From NCBI GenBank assembly GCA_903861075.1, contig CAIOSY010000052.1:1-38918 (forward strand): DNA of 38,918 nt, written 5' to 3'. Shown in pieces: positions 8,611-17,243 of this stretch; positions within the stretch are counted from its first letter, which is position 1; each line of letters starts with the position of its first letter. The notes below the pieces were generated by a model. It had not been told where the DNA came from, did no database searches, and saw only the letters and a program-made list of their open reading frames with translations. Source of the DNA: an uncultured Nitrosomonadales bacterium. Lineage in GTDB: Bacteria > Pseudomonadota > Gammaproteobacteria > Burkholderiales > Gallionellaceae. The position numbers were made by a program, and so were the translations under genes.

Positions 8611-10647
8611 TTATGCGCCAGGGTTTTTCTGCAGGGTGCGGTAGTCGAGTGCCGCAACACCAGCATCCATTCGCACTTTGAAGTCCACGCCATCCACTTC
8701 CCATCCGCCCTGCTGTTCCAGTGTTGGTGTTTGATTGCCATCCAGGTAGCTGACTTCGATGGTGTCAGTCACGCTGGAATTTGCTGCGCCATACCATGCC
8801 GTGGAGGATGCGGTATCCAGGCGTGCATCGGAAATGACTTCAAACATCCCGCGCATAGAATTTGGCGTGGTGTTATTTTTTGTAGTTGAAGTAGCGCCAA
8901 CTTCAAACTCGGAATTAGAAACCACGCGTGCGGCGCCTTCCAGTGCGACCGGGGTTAACAGGTAGGCAAGGCGAATATTCAACGGACCGCCGCCAGCAGT
9001 TTGTTTAGCCATTGCAACACGCAGCGCATCGGTGGATGCGGTGCTCAATACTGTACCGGTACCGATCAGGTTGCTATGGTTGGCATGGAACAGCGCTACG
9101 CCATCAGACATGGCAGGATTTCCTGTCAAGATGGCGTAAACCAAATCGCCAATAGTGCGGATTGCAGCGCGGCCCATACGCATCGGAATCTTGCTGAATG
9201 CATCCAGATCATCGTTGATGATGGTCTGGCGGGTCAGCGAGAACAGCTTGCCGTAGGTGGCGAGCTGGACGGTTTCGCCGCGCTCGCCCACCTGTGCATA
9301 CTTGTATTCCGCACCTTCTGCCACTTTATCAAGCGCAGGGAAGGAATTCAGATCGAGGCGCTTGCCCGGCTTGAAGTCGCCAAGCGTGCCGATTGACGTC
9401 CATTTTTGGAATGTTTCATCTGCTTCTTCATAGCCTTTCAGCATGGCCTTTTCAGCCACATTGGAAAGCAGCAGCGGGAAATCGCTGGTGGAAGTAAATG
9501 CGGCGGCGACAACATCCATTTTGCTCTTGCCGCGAACATCGATACGCTCTTGCGCGAGGCACTCGCGAGCGATGTCCATCATGGAATAACCACGGTACTG
9601 ATTAGCGCGATCATCTTTTTGCAGACCGGCGCGCGCCAAAACTGCGCTCATCGCACCCGCGCGGAATTGAGTGCGAGAATCATCAAGCATTACGATATGA
9701 GCACCTGCAACAGGTGACGAGTCTTTTGCAATATGCGCCAAAAGCTTAGCGTTTGCATTATCAACTGAGCAGTTGATATCATTTTCGCAAGCGGATTGCA
9801 CTTCACCGATACCGGCGATGGTGTTAAATTTTGCGAAAGTAGCTTTGATTTCCGTGCGGCGAGCTGCATCGGCAATCAGCGCGGCATTTGCAGCTGCTTT
9901 AATTTGTTCATCGGTTGCGGCGGCAATTTGTACAGCTGCCGCCGGTTGATTTGCTCCGGGCATAACGGTCTCCTTGGAGGTTGGTGCGGCGGCTGCCGCG
10001 ATTACTTTGCCGGAAATACCCGGCGACTTGAACCGCGCAGCCAAAGCAGCGCGATAAAAACTGGCGGCCATAGGCATGGCCTGAATAACGGATGTAACAA
10101 AATTTTCAGAAAGCGCCTGATCTGCGGTGTACCAATGATCTTCACCATCGGTTACCAGTGCTAGCATAGCTTCATTTGTCTGCCCGCTTTTTGCGGCATA
10201 GCTGGTAGACATTGCTTGCGCCCAGGTATCAAGCATGTCGGCAAATTCGCGCAAATCGGCGCTATTTCCTGAAGCACAACCCCATGGCGCATGAATCATC
10301 ATCAGTGCGTTTTCAGCCATCTCAACTGTATCGCCGGCCATAGCAATCAGGCTGGCGATGCTGGCAGCGATACCATCAATGACAACAGTAGTTGCGGCCT
10401 TGTGACGCTTGATGCTGTTGTAGATGGCGATACCATCGGAGACTGATCCGCCGAATGAGTTAATCCGGATAGTGATCTGGTCGACATCGAGTGCAGCGAT
10501 TTCGCGTACAAAATCGCTGGCAACAACGGAATCACCGTACCAGCTCTCACCGATATCACCATAAATAAGCACTTCAGCCGATTTCACGCCCTGTGCGGCA
10601 GCGCGGGCGCGAATGCTGTACCATTTTTGTAAATTTGCTTGTGGCAT
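8611..10647 (-). CDS. ClpP-type prohead protease fused to HK97-fold major capsid protein
   Basis: 678 aa; N-terminal ClpP motifs (INSFGGSVSDGIAIYNSI, DGIAASIASLIAMAGD, MMIHAPWG); C-terminal capsid-like domain. Confidence 0.88.
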   Translation of the reverse strand: MPQANLQKWYSIRARAAAQGVKSAEVLIYGDIGESWYGDSVVASDFVREIAALDVDQITIRINSFGGSVSDGIAIYNSIKRHKAATTVVIDGIAASIASLIAMAGDTVEMAENALMMIHAPWGCASGNSADLREFADMLDTWAQAMSTSYAAKSGQTNEAMLALVTDGEDHWYTADQALSENFVTSVIQAMPMAASFYRAALAARFKSPGISGKVIAAAAAPTSKETVMPGANQPAAAVQIAAATDEQIKAAANAALIADAARRTEIKATFAKFNTIAGIGEVQSACENDINCSVDNANAKLLAHIAKDSSPVAGAHIVMLDDSRTQFRAGAMSAVLARAGLQKDDRANQYRGYSMMDIARECLAQERIDVRGKSKMDVVAAAFTSTSDFPLLLSNVAEKAMLKGYEEADETFQKWTSIGTLGDFKPGKRLDLNSFPALDKVAEGAEYKYAQVGERGETVQLATYGKLFSLTRQTIINDDLDAFSKIPMRMGRAAIRTIGDLVYAILTGNPAMSDGVALFHANHSNLIGTGTVLSTASTDALRVAMAKQTAGGGPLNIRLAYLLTPVALEGAARVVSNSEFEVGATSTTKNNTTPNSMRGMFEVISDARLDTASSTAWYGAANSSVTDTIEVSYLDGNQTPTLEQQGGWEVDGVDFKVRMDAGVAALDYRTLQKNPGA

Positions 10648-10685
10648 TGTGTTGCTCCTAAGTCGGTAATGCAGTTTGCTTGTGC

Positions 10686-10722
10686 TGGAGTCTCATTTAC
10701 AGTTGAAAATGAGACTATTTTT
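10686..10722. repeat. 37-bp hairpin element, copy 1
   Basis: tggagtctcatttacagttgaaaatgagactattttt; 10-bp perfect stem agtctcattt/aaatgagact, 8-nt loop; identical to 12556-12592. Confidence 0.9.
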
Positions 10723-12247
10723 ATTTATCAGGTGGCGCGGTTTGTGCCGCAACGGCTTTCTCGTTTGCTAAATCAGAACCGAATACCAGCTTTTTATCTT
10801 TCGCTTCTTTACGGAATGCGGCGATCTGTTCCAATACATCGCGTGGATTTGCGCCACGCTTACGCATCACTTCTACCTCTGAAGCGAATCCATCTTGAAC
10901 CAGTCGATGCCAGGCGTTTGCTTCTCTGAGCGGATCGATCCACGGCATGGATTGCGCGACAAATAGCGCATCATCCTCACTGAATTTTTCGAGATCAGCG
11001 GGCATTCGAACTGTGCCGGACAGGTGCGCTGCCAATACAAACTGTTTCCAGACTGGCTGAACAAACTGGCCGACGAACTCATCAGTCAGTACGGCGTAAT
11101 GTATCCACTGCTCGACTAATTCCTGACGTTGTGCGGAATAAGTGCCGTTGTAGTCACGTGCGATACTGGAATAACTGCCGCCCAGACCAGCAGCAACAGC
11201 ACGCAACTGGCCTTGTCGAAAGGTAATGACGTTTGGATTGGGGCGATTGGAATCGATCATGCCGATCTCTTCACCGATTCCGAGATTGTCAATGATGGTT
11301 CCTGCCGACATGGATAGTTCACGCGGCAAAACATTCCCGTTAGCGTCGCGCTCAGCGGAACTCCCTGCATCATATAAATCAGGAGATCCTTTTTTAATAT
11401 ATGCGGTCAGTGATGCGGCAATTTTTGCGGCGATACGCTCAGATTCCTCATAGTCCTTGATATCCTCCAGCCGGGTAATCACGCTGGCAAACTCAGATAC
11501 TCCACGCATTTGACCGATGCGATCAATTGAAGCGAGCTGCAACATGCGAGATGCATCGATCAGCTTTAAGTCATTGGTCTGGGTAAGCGAAACGCGATCA
11601 TTCGGGAAGGATTTCCAGACGTAGTATCCGGTCGGTTTTCCCCAGGTATTACGTTGAATTCCCTGGCTGATATTTTTTCCCAAATCGTCGTAACCCATTG
11701 GGATCATATCTGCTTCAAACATCTCAATCGAAAATGGTACGCGTGAACCATGATCAAGAAACTGCACTGGCCCGGTCAGTGACTGGCTAAATACCTCGCC
11801 ATCGCGCAGCCAGCTTTTCGCCATCATGCGCTGTACTTTTGACCAGTGATGTCGCTGCGTCACCTCCGGGCATAAACACCAGTCACGCCATGCATCGCGT
11901 AGCGCCTTGGCGTACTCGTCATTGATGCTGCCATCTTTTCGACGCGGCTGCGGCTCAACCCCGATACCATTTGGCCCGACGACATTATTTACCAGCGTAC
12001 GCAGTGCGCCGCGCGCAATATCATGGTTCTGCTCCAGGTTGCGGGCTAGTATGCGCAATGAAACTGCGCCCTGACGGACTTGCAGATCAGGTGATCGCTG
12101 GTCTTTGGCAAATTTTCGCAAGCGCGATGGTTGCGCTGCTTCGTACTGATTGAGCACGCGGCGCGCCCCTAAACGCTTTAGTCCGGCGGATGGGTTGAAG
12201 TATGAAACGAGTTTATCGAATGGGTTCAGAGTGATGTGCTTAGGCAT
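10721..12247 (-). CDS. Phage portal protein (lambda gpB-like)
   Basis: ORF extends to 12325 but MPKHITLNPFDKLVSYFNPSAGLKRL (12247) is a plausible start; portal-like sequence and operon order. Confidence 0.85.
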   Translation of the reverse strand: MPKHITLNPFDKLVSYFNPSAGLKRLGARRVLNQYEAAQPSRLRKFAKDQRSPDLQVRQGAVSLRILARNLEQNHDIARGALRTLVNNVVGPNGIGVEPQPRRKDGSINDEYAKALRDAWRDWCLCPEVTQRHHWSKVQRMMAKSWLRDGEVFSQSLTGPVQFLDHGSRVPFSIEMFEADMIPMGYDDLGKNISQGIQRNTWGKPTGYYVWKSFPNDRVSLTQTNDLKLIDASRMLQLASIDRIGQMRGVSEFASVITRLEDIKDYEESERIAAKIAASLTAYIKKGSPDLYDAGSSAERDANGNVLPRELSMSAGTIIDNLGIGEEIGMIDSNRPNPNVITFRQGQLRAVAAGLGGSYSSIARDYNGTYSAQRQELVEQWIHYAVLTDEFVGQFVQPVWKQFVLAAHLSGTVRMPADLEKFSEDDALFVAQSMPWIDPLREANAWHRLVQDGFASEVEVMRKRGANPRDVLEQIAAFRKEAKDKKLVFGSDLANEKAVAAQTAPPDK

Positions 12248-12248
12248 A

Positions 12249-12512
12249 TCAGTTTCGCCCGAAAGAATTTCGATTATTGATTGGTGCATTGTTGAAACTT
12301 GCGACTGATACGGATAGCCCGCCAATTCCTGCTGCGCGATTGGCTTTTGCAGACTCTACAGATGCGCGACGTTCCCACTCAAGACGGCCTGAACGGATCG
12401 CTCCCAGATCTTCCATCTTCAGCATGCGATCTCCAAAGCGGACTTCTTTACCCTCTAATAAGGCAGATTCAGCAGTCAGATACTTGGCTAGCATTTCAGT
12501 TGCGGTGCTCAT
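12249..12512 (-). CDS. gpW-like head-tail connector
   Basis: 87 aa; short helical protein between terminase and portal. Confidence 0.65.
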   Translation of the reverse strand: MSTATEMLAKYLTAESALLEGKEVRFGDRMLKMEDLGAIRSGRLEWERRASVESAKANRAAGIGGLSVSVASFNNAPINNRNSFGRN

Positions 12513-12555
12513 TCGGCGAATCCTTTAATTGCAAGTTCACCGAATTTATTCGCAA

Positions 12556-12592
12556 TGGAGTCTCATTTACAGTTGAAAATGAGACTATTTTT
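12556..12592. repeat. 37-bp hairpin element, copy 2
   Basis: Identical to 10686-10722; overlaps the stop codon of the 86 aa ORF. Confidence 0.9.
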
Positions 12593-12845
12593 TTCGTTTT
12601 TGGCCTTTCGTTCCAGAAAAGTTAACGCCTGGTTGGATCGACATCTTGTCTGCTGTGATGAATTTCTTTGCCTCTGGCATTTTTGTTCCAACCTCAATAC
12701 CATTTTCGCAAGCATAAAATGTTGGTGAGCCATGCATCCCCTTGCGGATCTGCTCATTGATGATTTCAGCGCCAAAGACTGCTCGACATTCGTCGATGAA
12801 CGCGGCGACTCCTGCCATTGAGTCGCGCAGCGGCTTACTCATCAC
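12585..12845 (-). CDS. Hypothetical protein
   Basis: 86 aa ORF in operon. Confidence 0.55.
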   Translation of the reverse strand: MMSKPLRDSMAGVAAFIDECRAVFGAEIINEQIRKGMHGSPTFYACENGIEVGTKMPEAKKFITADKMSIQPGVNFSGTKGQKRKK

Positions 12846-13111
12846 CCGCCTTTCAAAATGCGGTAAAAATGCGCCTTGCCGATGCCAAATTTTGCGCAGA
12901 TTTCGCGACGATTTCGACCGTTAAATTCTTTGATGATCGATTCGCGACGAACATCGCTATCTGTTTTCGCCACATATACCGCTTGCCCGCCATATTCTTG
13001 CCGTATCTGCGTTTCAACCTGCTCTGCAAGATTTTCAGTAAATAAATTTTCACCCAATGCATGCTGCATCGTTTTAATCATAAATTTAATCAGGTCGTCG
13101 CCATATTTCAT
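12842..13111 (-). CDS. Mor-like transcription activator family protein
   Basis: 89 aa; C-terminal RRESIIKEFNGRNRREICAKFGIGKAHFYRILK resembles Mor/C helix-turn-helix. Confidence 0.7.
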   Translation of the reverse strand: MKYGDDLIKFMIKTMQHALGENLFTENLAEQVETQIRQEYGGQAVYVAKTDSDVRRESIIKEFNGRNRREICAKFGIGKAHFYRILKGG

Positions 13112-15072
13112 TTGAAACCTCTTTTTGACCAGTCATTTGTTGCAAAGTTACTGCGCGGTTTTTTTGCCGATGCAACAGGCGTTACCACTGTCATTGGTTG
13201 CACCTCAATCGTTTTACGCAAATCTTCAGCTGCTTGCTTTACCTGATCGGCAGGTTCCAGCATCACCGCTAACCGCGCCCAGTATTTCGGGTCAGGCCGT
13301 CCGGTGCGTCCCCGTCCAATGTTAATGTCGCGGTGATGGCCAATAGCCCATCCATACACCAGCGTATCAAGCGGCTCATTACGCTTGTAACGCGCGCCCA
13401 GGCGTTGTACATAGCGCTTTTTCTCTGGATCATAGGTTTCCGACAGCACACCATCGTAATAGGTCTCTTCTAGCCCTTCCGGAAAATTGAACACGCGTTC
13501 AGCATCGCTACGCTCACCATCAGCAGCCAGATTTGAAAATATAAAGTCTTTGCAATGTTCGGTACCGACATTCCATACGCAATATCCCTGACGTATCACT
13601 TTATTGTTTGCAGTTTTATTTGGATAGCTTCCGGACTGCGCGATAGCACGCCCGATTCTGGTTGTACTGCCCTGTACTGAATAGACGCGTATCTTTAGTG
13701 TGGTGCGCATTACAAAATCTTTGACTTGCTCAGTCCTGTGCCCGCGAGAGTCAATTCCAGCGGCAACGAGTTTCATTGATTTTCCATAGCTGTTAACCAT
13801 TGGTTTATGGATTTCAGCTTCCAGCTCATTCCATACTGTCGGGCTAACGGTATCGCCGACGATCTGCCCTTGATCAATGATCCAGTGGCGGCCTTCCGCC
13901 CCCCATCCAAGCCGTGTGTATTCGATCCATTTATCTTGTGTATCGATACCCATAGTGATGGCAAGGCATCCCGGCGGGATGATTCCAGATGTATAGCCAC
14001 CCGTACGTTTGGCTAGGTCGTTGGATTTTAGTTTTTCCGTCTGGTCTTCCCATGACTCACCAAGATTTGAATTGATAAACGTCTTTAGTTGTAATGGGTC
14101 TTTGTGGATGCGCTTAAACTGGATCATCAAATCCAGCCAGGAGGGTCCGAGTCCGATCGGCGCATACAATGCACTGATATGGTAACTGCGGCGATTTTTC
14201 ACTTCTGGATTTTCAGGTATCCATATACCGCCAGCCAGCATTGCGGGCTTGTGATGTTCCTCGATACAGCATCCGTTAGCCTCGCACTGATACCAGGCTT
14301 CAGTAAGTGTGGCATTCGCCTTGATATTGCTCCAGCGTATCACCATGCGTTCTCCGCAATGCGGGCACTCAACGTGATATCGGCGCATGTCTCCCGACTC
14401 AAACTCTCGCTCTATCAAGGAAGCGCCCTTCAGTGTTGGCGTGCTGGCCAGTAGGATCTTGTAACGCGGGAATGATTTAACACGGGAGCGCGCCAGCTCG
14501 ACAGGGTCTCCCTCCTCACCAACAGCAGATGGAAATCGATCAAGATCATCCAGCATCAAAAATCTGACTGACTTTTGGGCATAACTATTGGGAGAATTTC
14601 CTCCAGCTAGAAACAGAATTCCGCCCGGATAGTCGATCATGTCCTTGCTGTTCGCCGCATCGCGTGAACGGATACCGCCCAAAATATCTTTCACGCATTG
14701 TGTATCAGTCAGCAGCGGATTAAGTTTTTGTGCCTTCCAGGTATCGCGTGACTCTAGCGTCGGCATCAGTACCATTGCCGGGTAGTGTGCATGCTCAATG
14801 ATGTAGCCGATCCAGTTAACCGACATTTCGGTAACACCAACCTGCGAGGACTTCATCACCGAGATTTCCCGCACTGGGGAATGTACCGAGAGGCAATCCA
14901 TAATCTCGCGCAGCATTGGATTGCGCGAAGTCCTCCAGCGCCCTGTCTCACCTGCCTGCTTGCTTGATAGGATGCGGTGCTTATCAGCCCACTGCGATAC
15001 CGTCAGGCGTTCGCGCGGGCGTAGATTGCGGGCGCAGGAAGAGGACATTAGATCGCGGGCAGACAGGTTCAT
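13108..15072 (-). CDS. Terminase large subunit (lambda GpA-like)
   Basis: 654 aa; SQWADKHRILSSKQAGETGRWRTSRNPMLREIMD, VMKSSQVGVTEMSVNWIGYIIEH, FLMLDDLDRFP, CPHCGERMVIRW. Confidence 0.92.
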   Translation of the reverse strand: MNLSARDLMSSSCARNLRPRERLTVSQWADKHRILSSKQAGETGRWRTSRNPMLREIMDCLSVHSPVREISVMKSSQVGVTEMSVNWIGYIIEHAHYPAMVLMPTLESRDTWKAQKLNPLLTDTQCVKDILGGIRSRDAANSKDMIDYPGGILFLAGGNSPNSYAQKSVRFLMLDDLDRFPSAVGEEGDPVELARSRVKSFPRYKILLASTPTLKGASLIEREFESGDMRRYHVECPHCGERMVIRWSNIKANATLTEAWYQCEANGCCIEEHHKPAMLAGGIWIPENPEVKNRRSYHISALYAPIGLGPSWLDLMIQFKRIHKDPLQLKTFINSNLGESWEDQTEKLKSNDLAKRTGGYTSGIIPPGCLAITMGIDTQDKWIEYTRLGWGAEGRHWIIDQGQIVGDTVSPTVWNELEAEIHKPMVNSYGKSMKLVAAGIDSRGHRTEQVKDFVMRTTLKIRVYSVQGSTTRIGRAIAQSGSYPNKTANNKVIRQGYCVWNVGTEHCKDFIFSNLAADGERSDAERVFNFPEGLEETYYDGVLSETYDPEKKRYVQRLGARYKRNEPLDTLVYGWAIGHHRDINIGRGRTGRPDPKYWARLAVMLEPADQVKQAAEDLRKTIEVQPMTVVTPVASAKKPRSNFATNDWSKRGFK

Positions 15073-15614
15073 ATCAACCCTTTTTCAATCTTTTGTGAGA
15101 GGTCGAGTAGCACCTGCTCAAATGCTTCGACCAGAACGGCACGGATTGCATCTATATCTGACAATGGAACCAGTTCGGCGGCGATGCGATCGGGAAGTAT
15201 TTCCAGTGCTCCGCGAAAGGTTGCGCCAAGATCGGCGGCGAATAAGCGAACAGCTTCAGCCTCTACCAACTTTTCAGATGCGCGCTCATATTCCAATTTG
15301 GCTGTGAGCGCCTTATATTTTTCATTAATGGCCTTCGCGGTCTGATAGCTATTGCCAATATTTTCCTGCTGAGAAGTTTGCCCGGATCCTGTCGAGCGCG
15401 ACGCGCTTTCTCCGCGCATAGTCTCGTTTATGCGCGCTTCCACTGCAGCGTTGCGGCTTGGGTCGGCGGTAGACGCGATCAGCGCCCGACTTTTCTCGAT
15501 ATCAACCTTGCCGTCCGCTGTTAGCACCAGCCGCCCGGCCTGCTTGAGCCGGGTGACGTAGGATTTATCCTTGCCGATCAGGGCGGAAAATTCAGATTGG
15601 GTAGCGGTGGTCAT
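15069..15614 (-). CDS. Terminase small subunit (Nu1-like)
   Basis: 181 aa with N-terminal winged-helix-like region, overlapping the large subunit start. Confidence 0.75.
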   Translation of the reverse strand: MTTATQSEFSALIGKDKSYVTRLKQAGRLVLTADGKVDIEKSRALIASTADPSRNAAVEARINETMRGESASRSTGSGQTSQQENIGNSYQTAKAINEKYKALTAKLEYERASEKLVEAEAVRLFAADLGATFRGALEILPDRIAAELVPLSDIDAIRAVLVEAFEQVLLDLSQKIEKGLI

Positions 15615-15621
15615 TTACAAA

Positions 15622-16959
15622 TCACTTTGAAGTCGGGAAAGGTTGGCCTGTTGCTGCGTGATATGCTCGTTGCCCGGTATAGTCCTGCCACCGTCGAACG
15701 ATCACATCTACATATTGAGGTGATAGTTCCGATAATCGAGCCTTCATTCCGAGACGCTCCGCAGCCATTAGCGTACTTCCCGACCCTCCAAACGTATCCA
15801 GCACGATGTCCCCGCTCTGCGCACTGTTGCGTAACTGGCGCTCGATTAGTGCAACCGGTTTCATAGTTGGATGTACATCGTTTCTTTGTGGTTTGTTTTC
15901 GACGATCACCGAGGTCAGTAATTCCTCTATTTCCGCCTTTCCGTCTACTACGAAGATCCCCCCCCCCAAGTGTAATTCCCATTTCCCATCGGCGCGCTTT
16001 ACAAACGGTGAGCCGTCCCCCATCTGCTCAACGGTGGTCTTTTTTCGACCGCCGAACCAGCGGTGTGCGCCGCCCTTCTTCCATCCGTACAGAATAGGTT
16101 CATGTATCCACTGGTAATCAGAACGTCCAAGCACCAGTGTGTTCTTGCGCCAAATCACTACGCCGGAAAGCTTGAAACCGTTGTTCAGCATCTCGCGAGT
16201 GAAGTTTGAGCGCTCGGTCTCAGCGTGCGCGACGTAGATAGCTGCGCCTGACTTCATAGCGGAATAGGCAGTGCGGTAAAAATCGCCGAGGAATTTGGCA
16301 AAACTGGCATCGTCCATGTCGTCGTTATCAATCTTTCCTGCAGTTGTTTCGTAGGCTACGTTGTATGGCGGGTCAGTCCAACATACGTCGGCCATTTCTC
16401 CGGACATCAATGCATCCAATGCGGTCTGTGTGGTGCAGTCGCCACATATCACGCGGTGCTGACCAAGCAGCCAGATATCGCCAAGCCCGCTAACTGGCTC
16501 AACTACCACGGGCGGGCAGGATTCTGGGTCTTTTTTAGGATCAAGCACGGCATCGCCAAGTAGGTCATCCAGGTCTTCATTGCTGAATCCGAGAAGATCC
16601 AGCGCAAAACCGTCTTGCTGTAACTCTTTAATTTCAGTCGACAAAATATCGTTATCCCATCCGGACTGCAGGGCAAGCTGGTTATCAGCAATGATGTAGG
16701 CGCGCTTCTGGGCGTCTGTGAGCCAATCTACCCGCAGACAAGGTACGGACGCCATCCCAAGGCTTTGAGCCGCCATAACGCGCCCGTGACCGGCAACGAT
16801 TCCGCCCTGCCCATCGATCAGCACTGGATTTGTAAATCCAAACTCCTTGATGCTGCGTGCAATCTGGGCAATCTGCTCTTTGCTGTGCGTGCGGCTATTT
16901 TTGGCATAAGGTACCAGAGCGGCACAACTTAACATCTCGATTTTTTCCTGAACTTTCAT
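15622..16959 (-). CDS. ParB-domain DNA methyltransferase fusion
   Basis: 445 aa; ParB-like PYAKNSRTHSKEQIAQIARSIKEFGFTNPVLIDGQGGIVAGHGRVMAA; methylase DPPYN and DTFGGSGSTLMAAERLG motifs. Confidence 0.9.
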   Translation of the reverse strand: MKVQEKIEMLSCAALVPYAKNSRTHSKEQIAQIARSIKEFGFTNPVLIDGQGGIVAGHGRVMAAQSLGMASVPCLRVDWLTDAQKRAYIIADNQLALQSGWDNDILSTEIKELQQDGFALDLLGFSNEDLDDLLGDAVLDPKKDPESCPPVVVEPVSGLGDIWLLGQHRVICGDCTTQTALDALMSGEMADVCWTDPPYNVAYETTAGKIDNDDMDDASFAKFLGDFYRTAYSAMKSGAAIYVAHAETERSNFTREMLNNGFKLSGVVIWRKNTLVLGRSDYQWIHEPILYGWKKGGAHRWFGGRKKTTVEQMGDGSPFVKRADGKWELHLGGGIFVVDGKAEIEELLTSVIVENKPQRNDVHPTMKPVALIERQLRNSAQSGDIVLDTFGGSGSTLMAAERLGMKARLSELSPQYVDVIVRRWQDYTGQRAYHAATGQPFPTSK

Positions 16960-16980
16960 TATTTAACCTTAATTTTTAAA

Positions 16981-17241
16981 AACCACGCCAGAAGAAAAAC
17001 AAACCACGCCATAAACCACGCCTGATTTTTTTATAACTCTTTGATTATTTAATAAAACCACGTCAACCACGCTAACCACGCCAATAACGCATATAAGAGA
17101 ATATTTATTTATCTGCAAGCATCGTGCGAACGCATCGCGCATATACGTGAGGCAGTTCATGCGTGGTTGGCGTGGTTTCCCAATAATGGCGGTGTTTGTG
17201 GCGTGGTTTGTGGCGTGGTTGCTGCCGTGGTTGGCGTGGTT
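16981..17241. repeat. Inverted iteron array (AACCACGCC / GGCGTGGTT), candidate replication origin
   Basis: + copies at 16981, 17002, 17014, 17056, 17065, 17074; inverted copies at 17160, 17169, 17200, 17212, 17224, 17233 (some 1-nt variants); AT-rich centre. Confidence 0.75.
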
Positions 17242-17243
17242 TT

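Noticed and set aside
10686-10722. Intrinsic terminator of the late operon
   Set aside because: In the minus (late mRNA) direction no U-tract follows the stem; the T-run is on the + strand side only.
16981-17241. CRISPR array
   Set aside because: 9-bp repeats in inverted orientation without uniform spacers; better explained as iterons.
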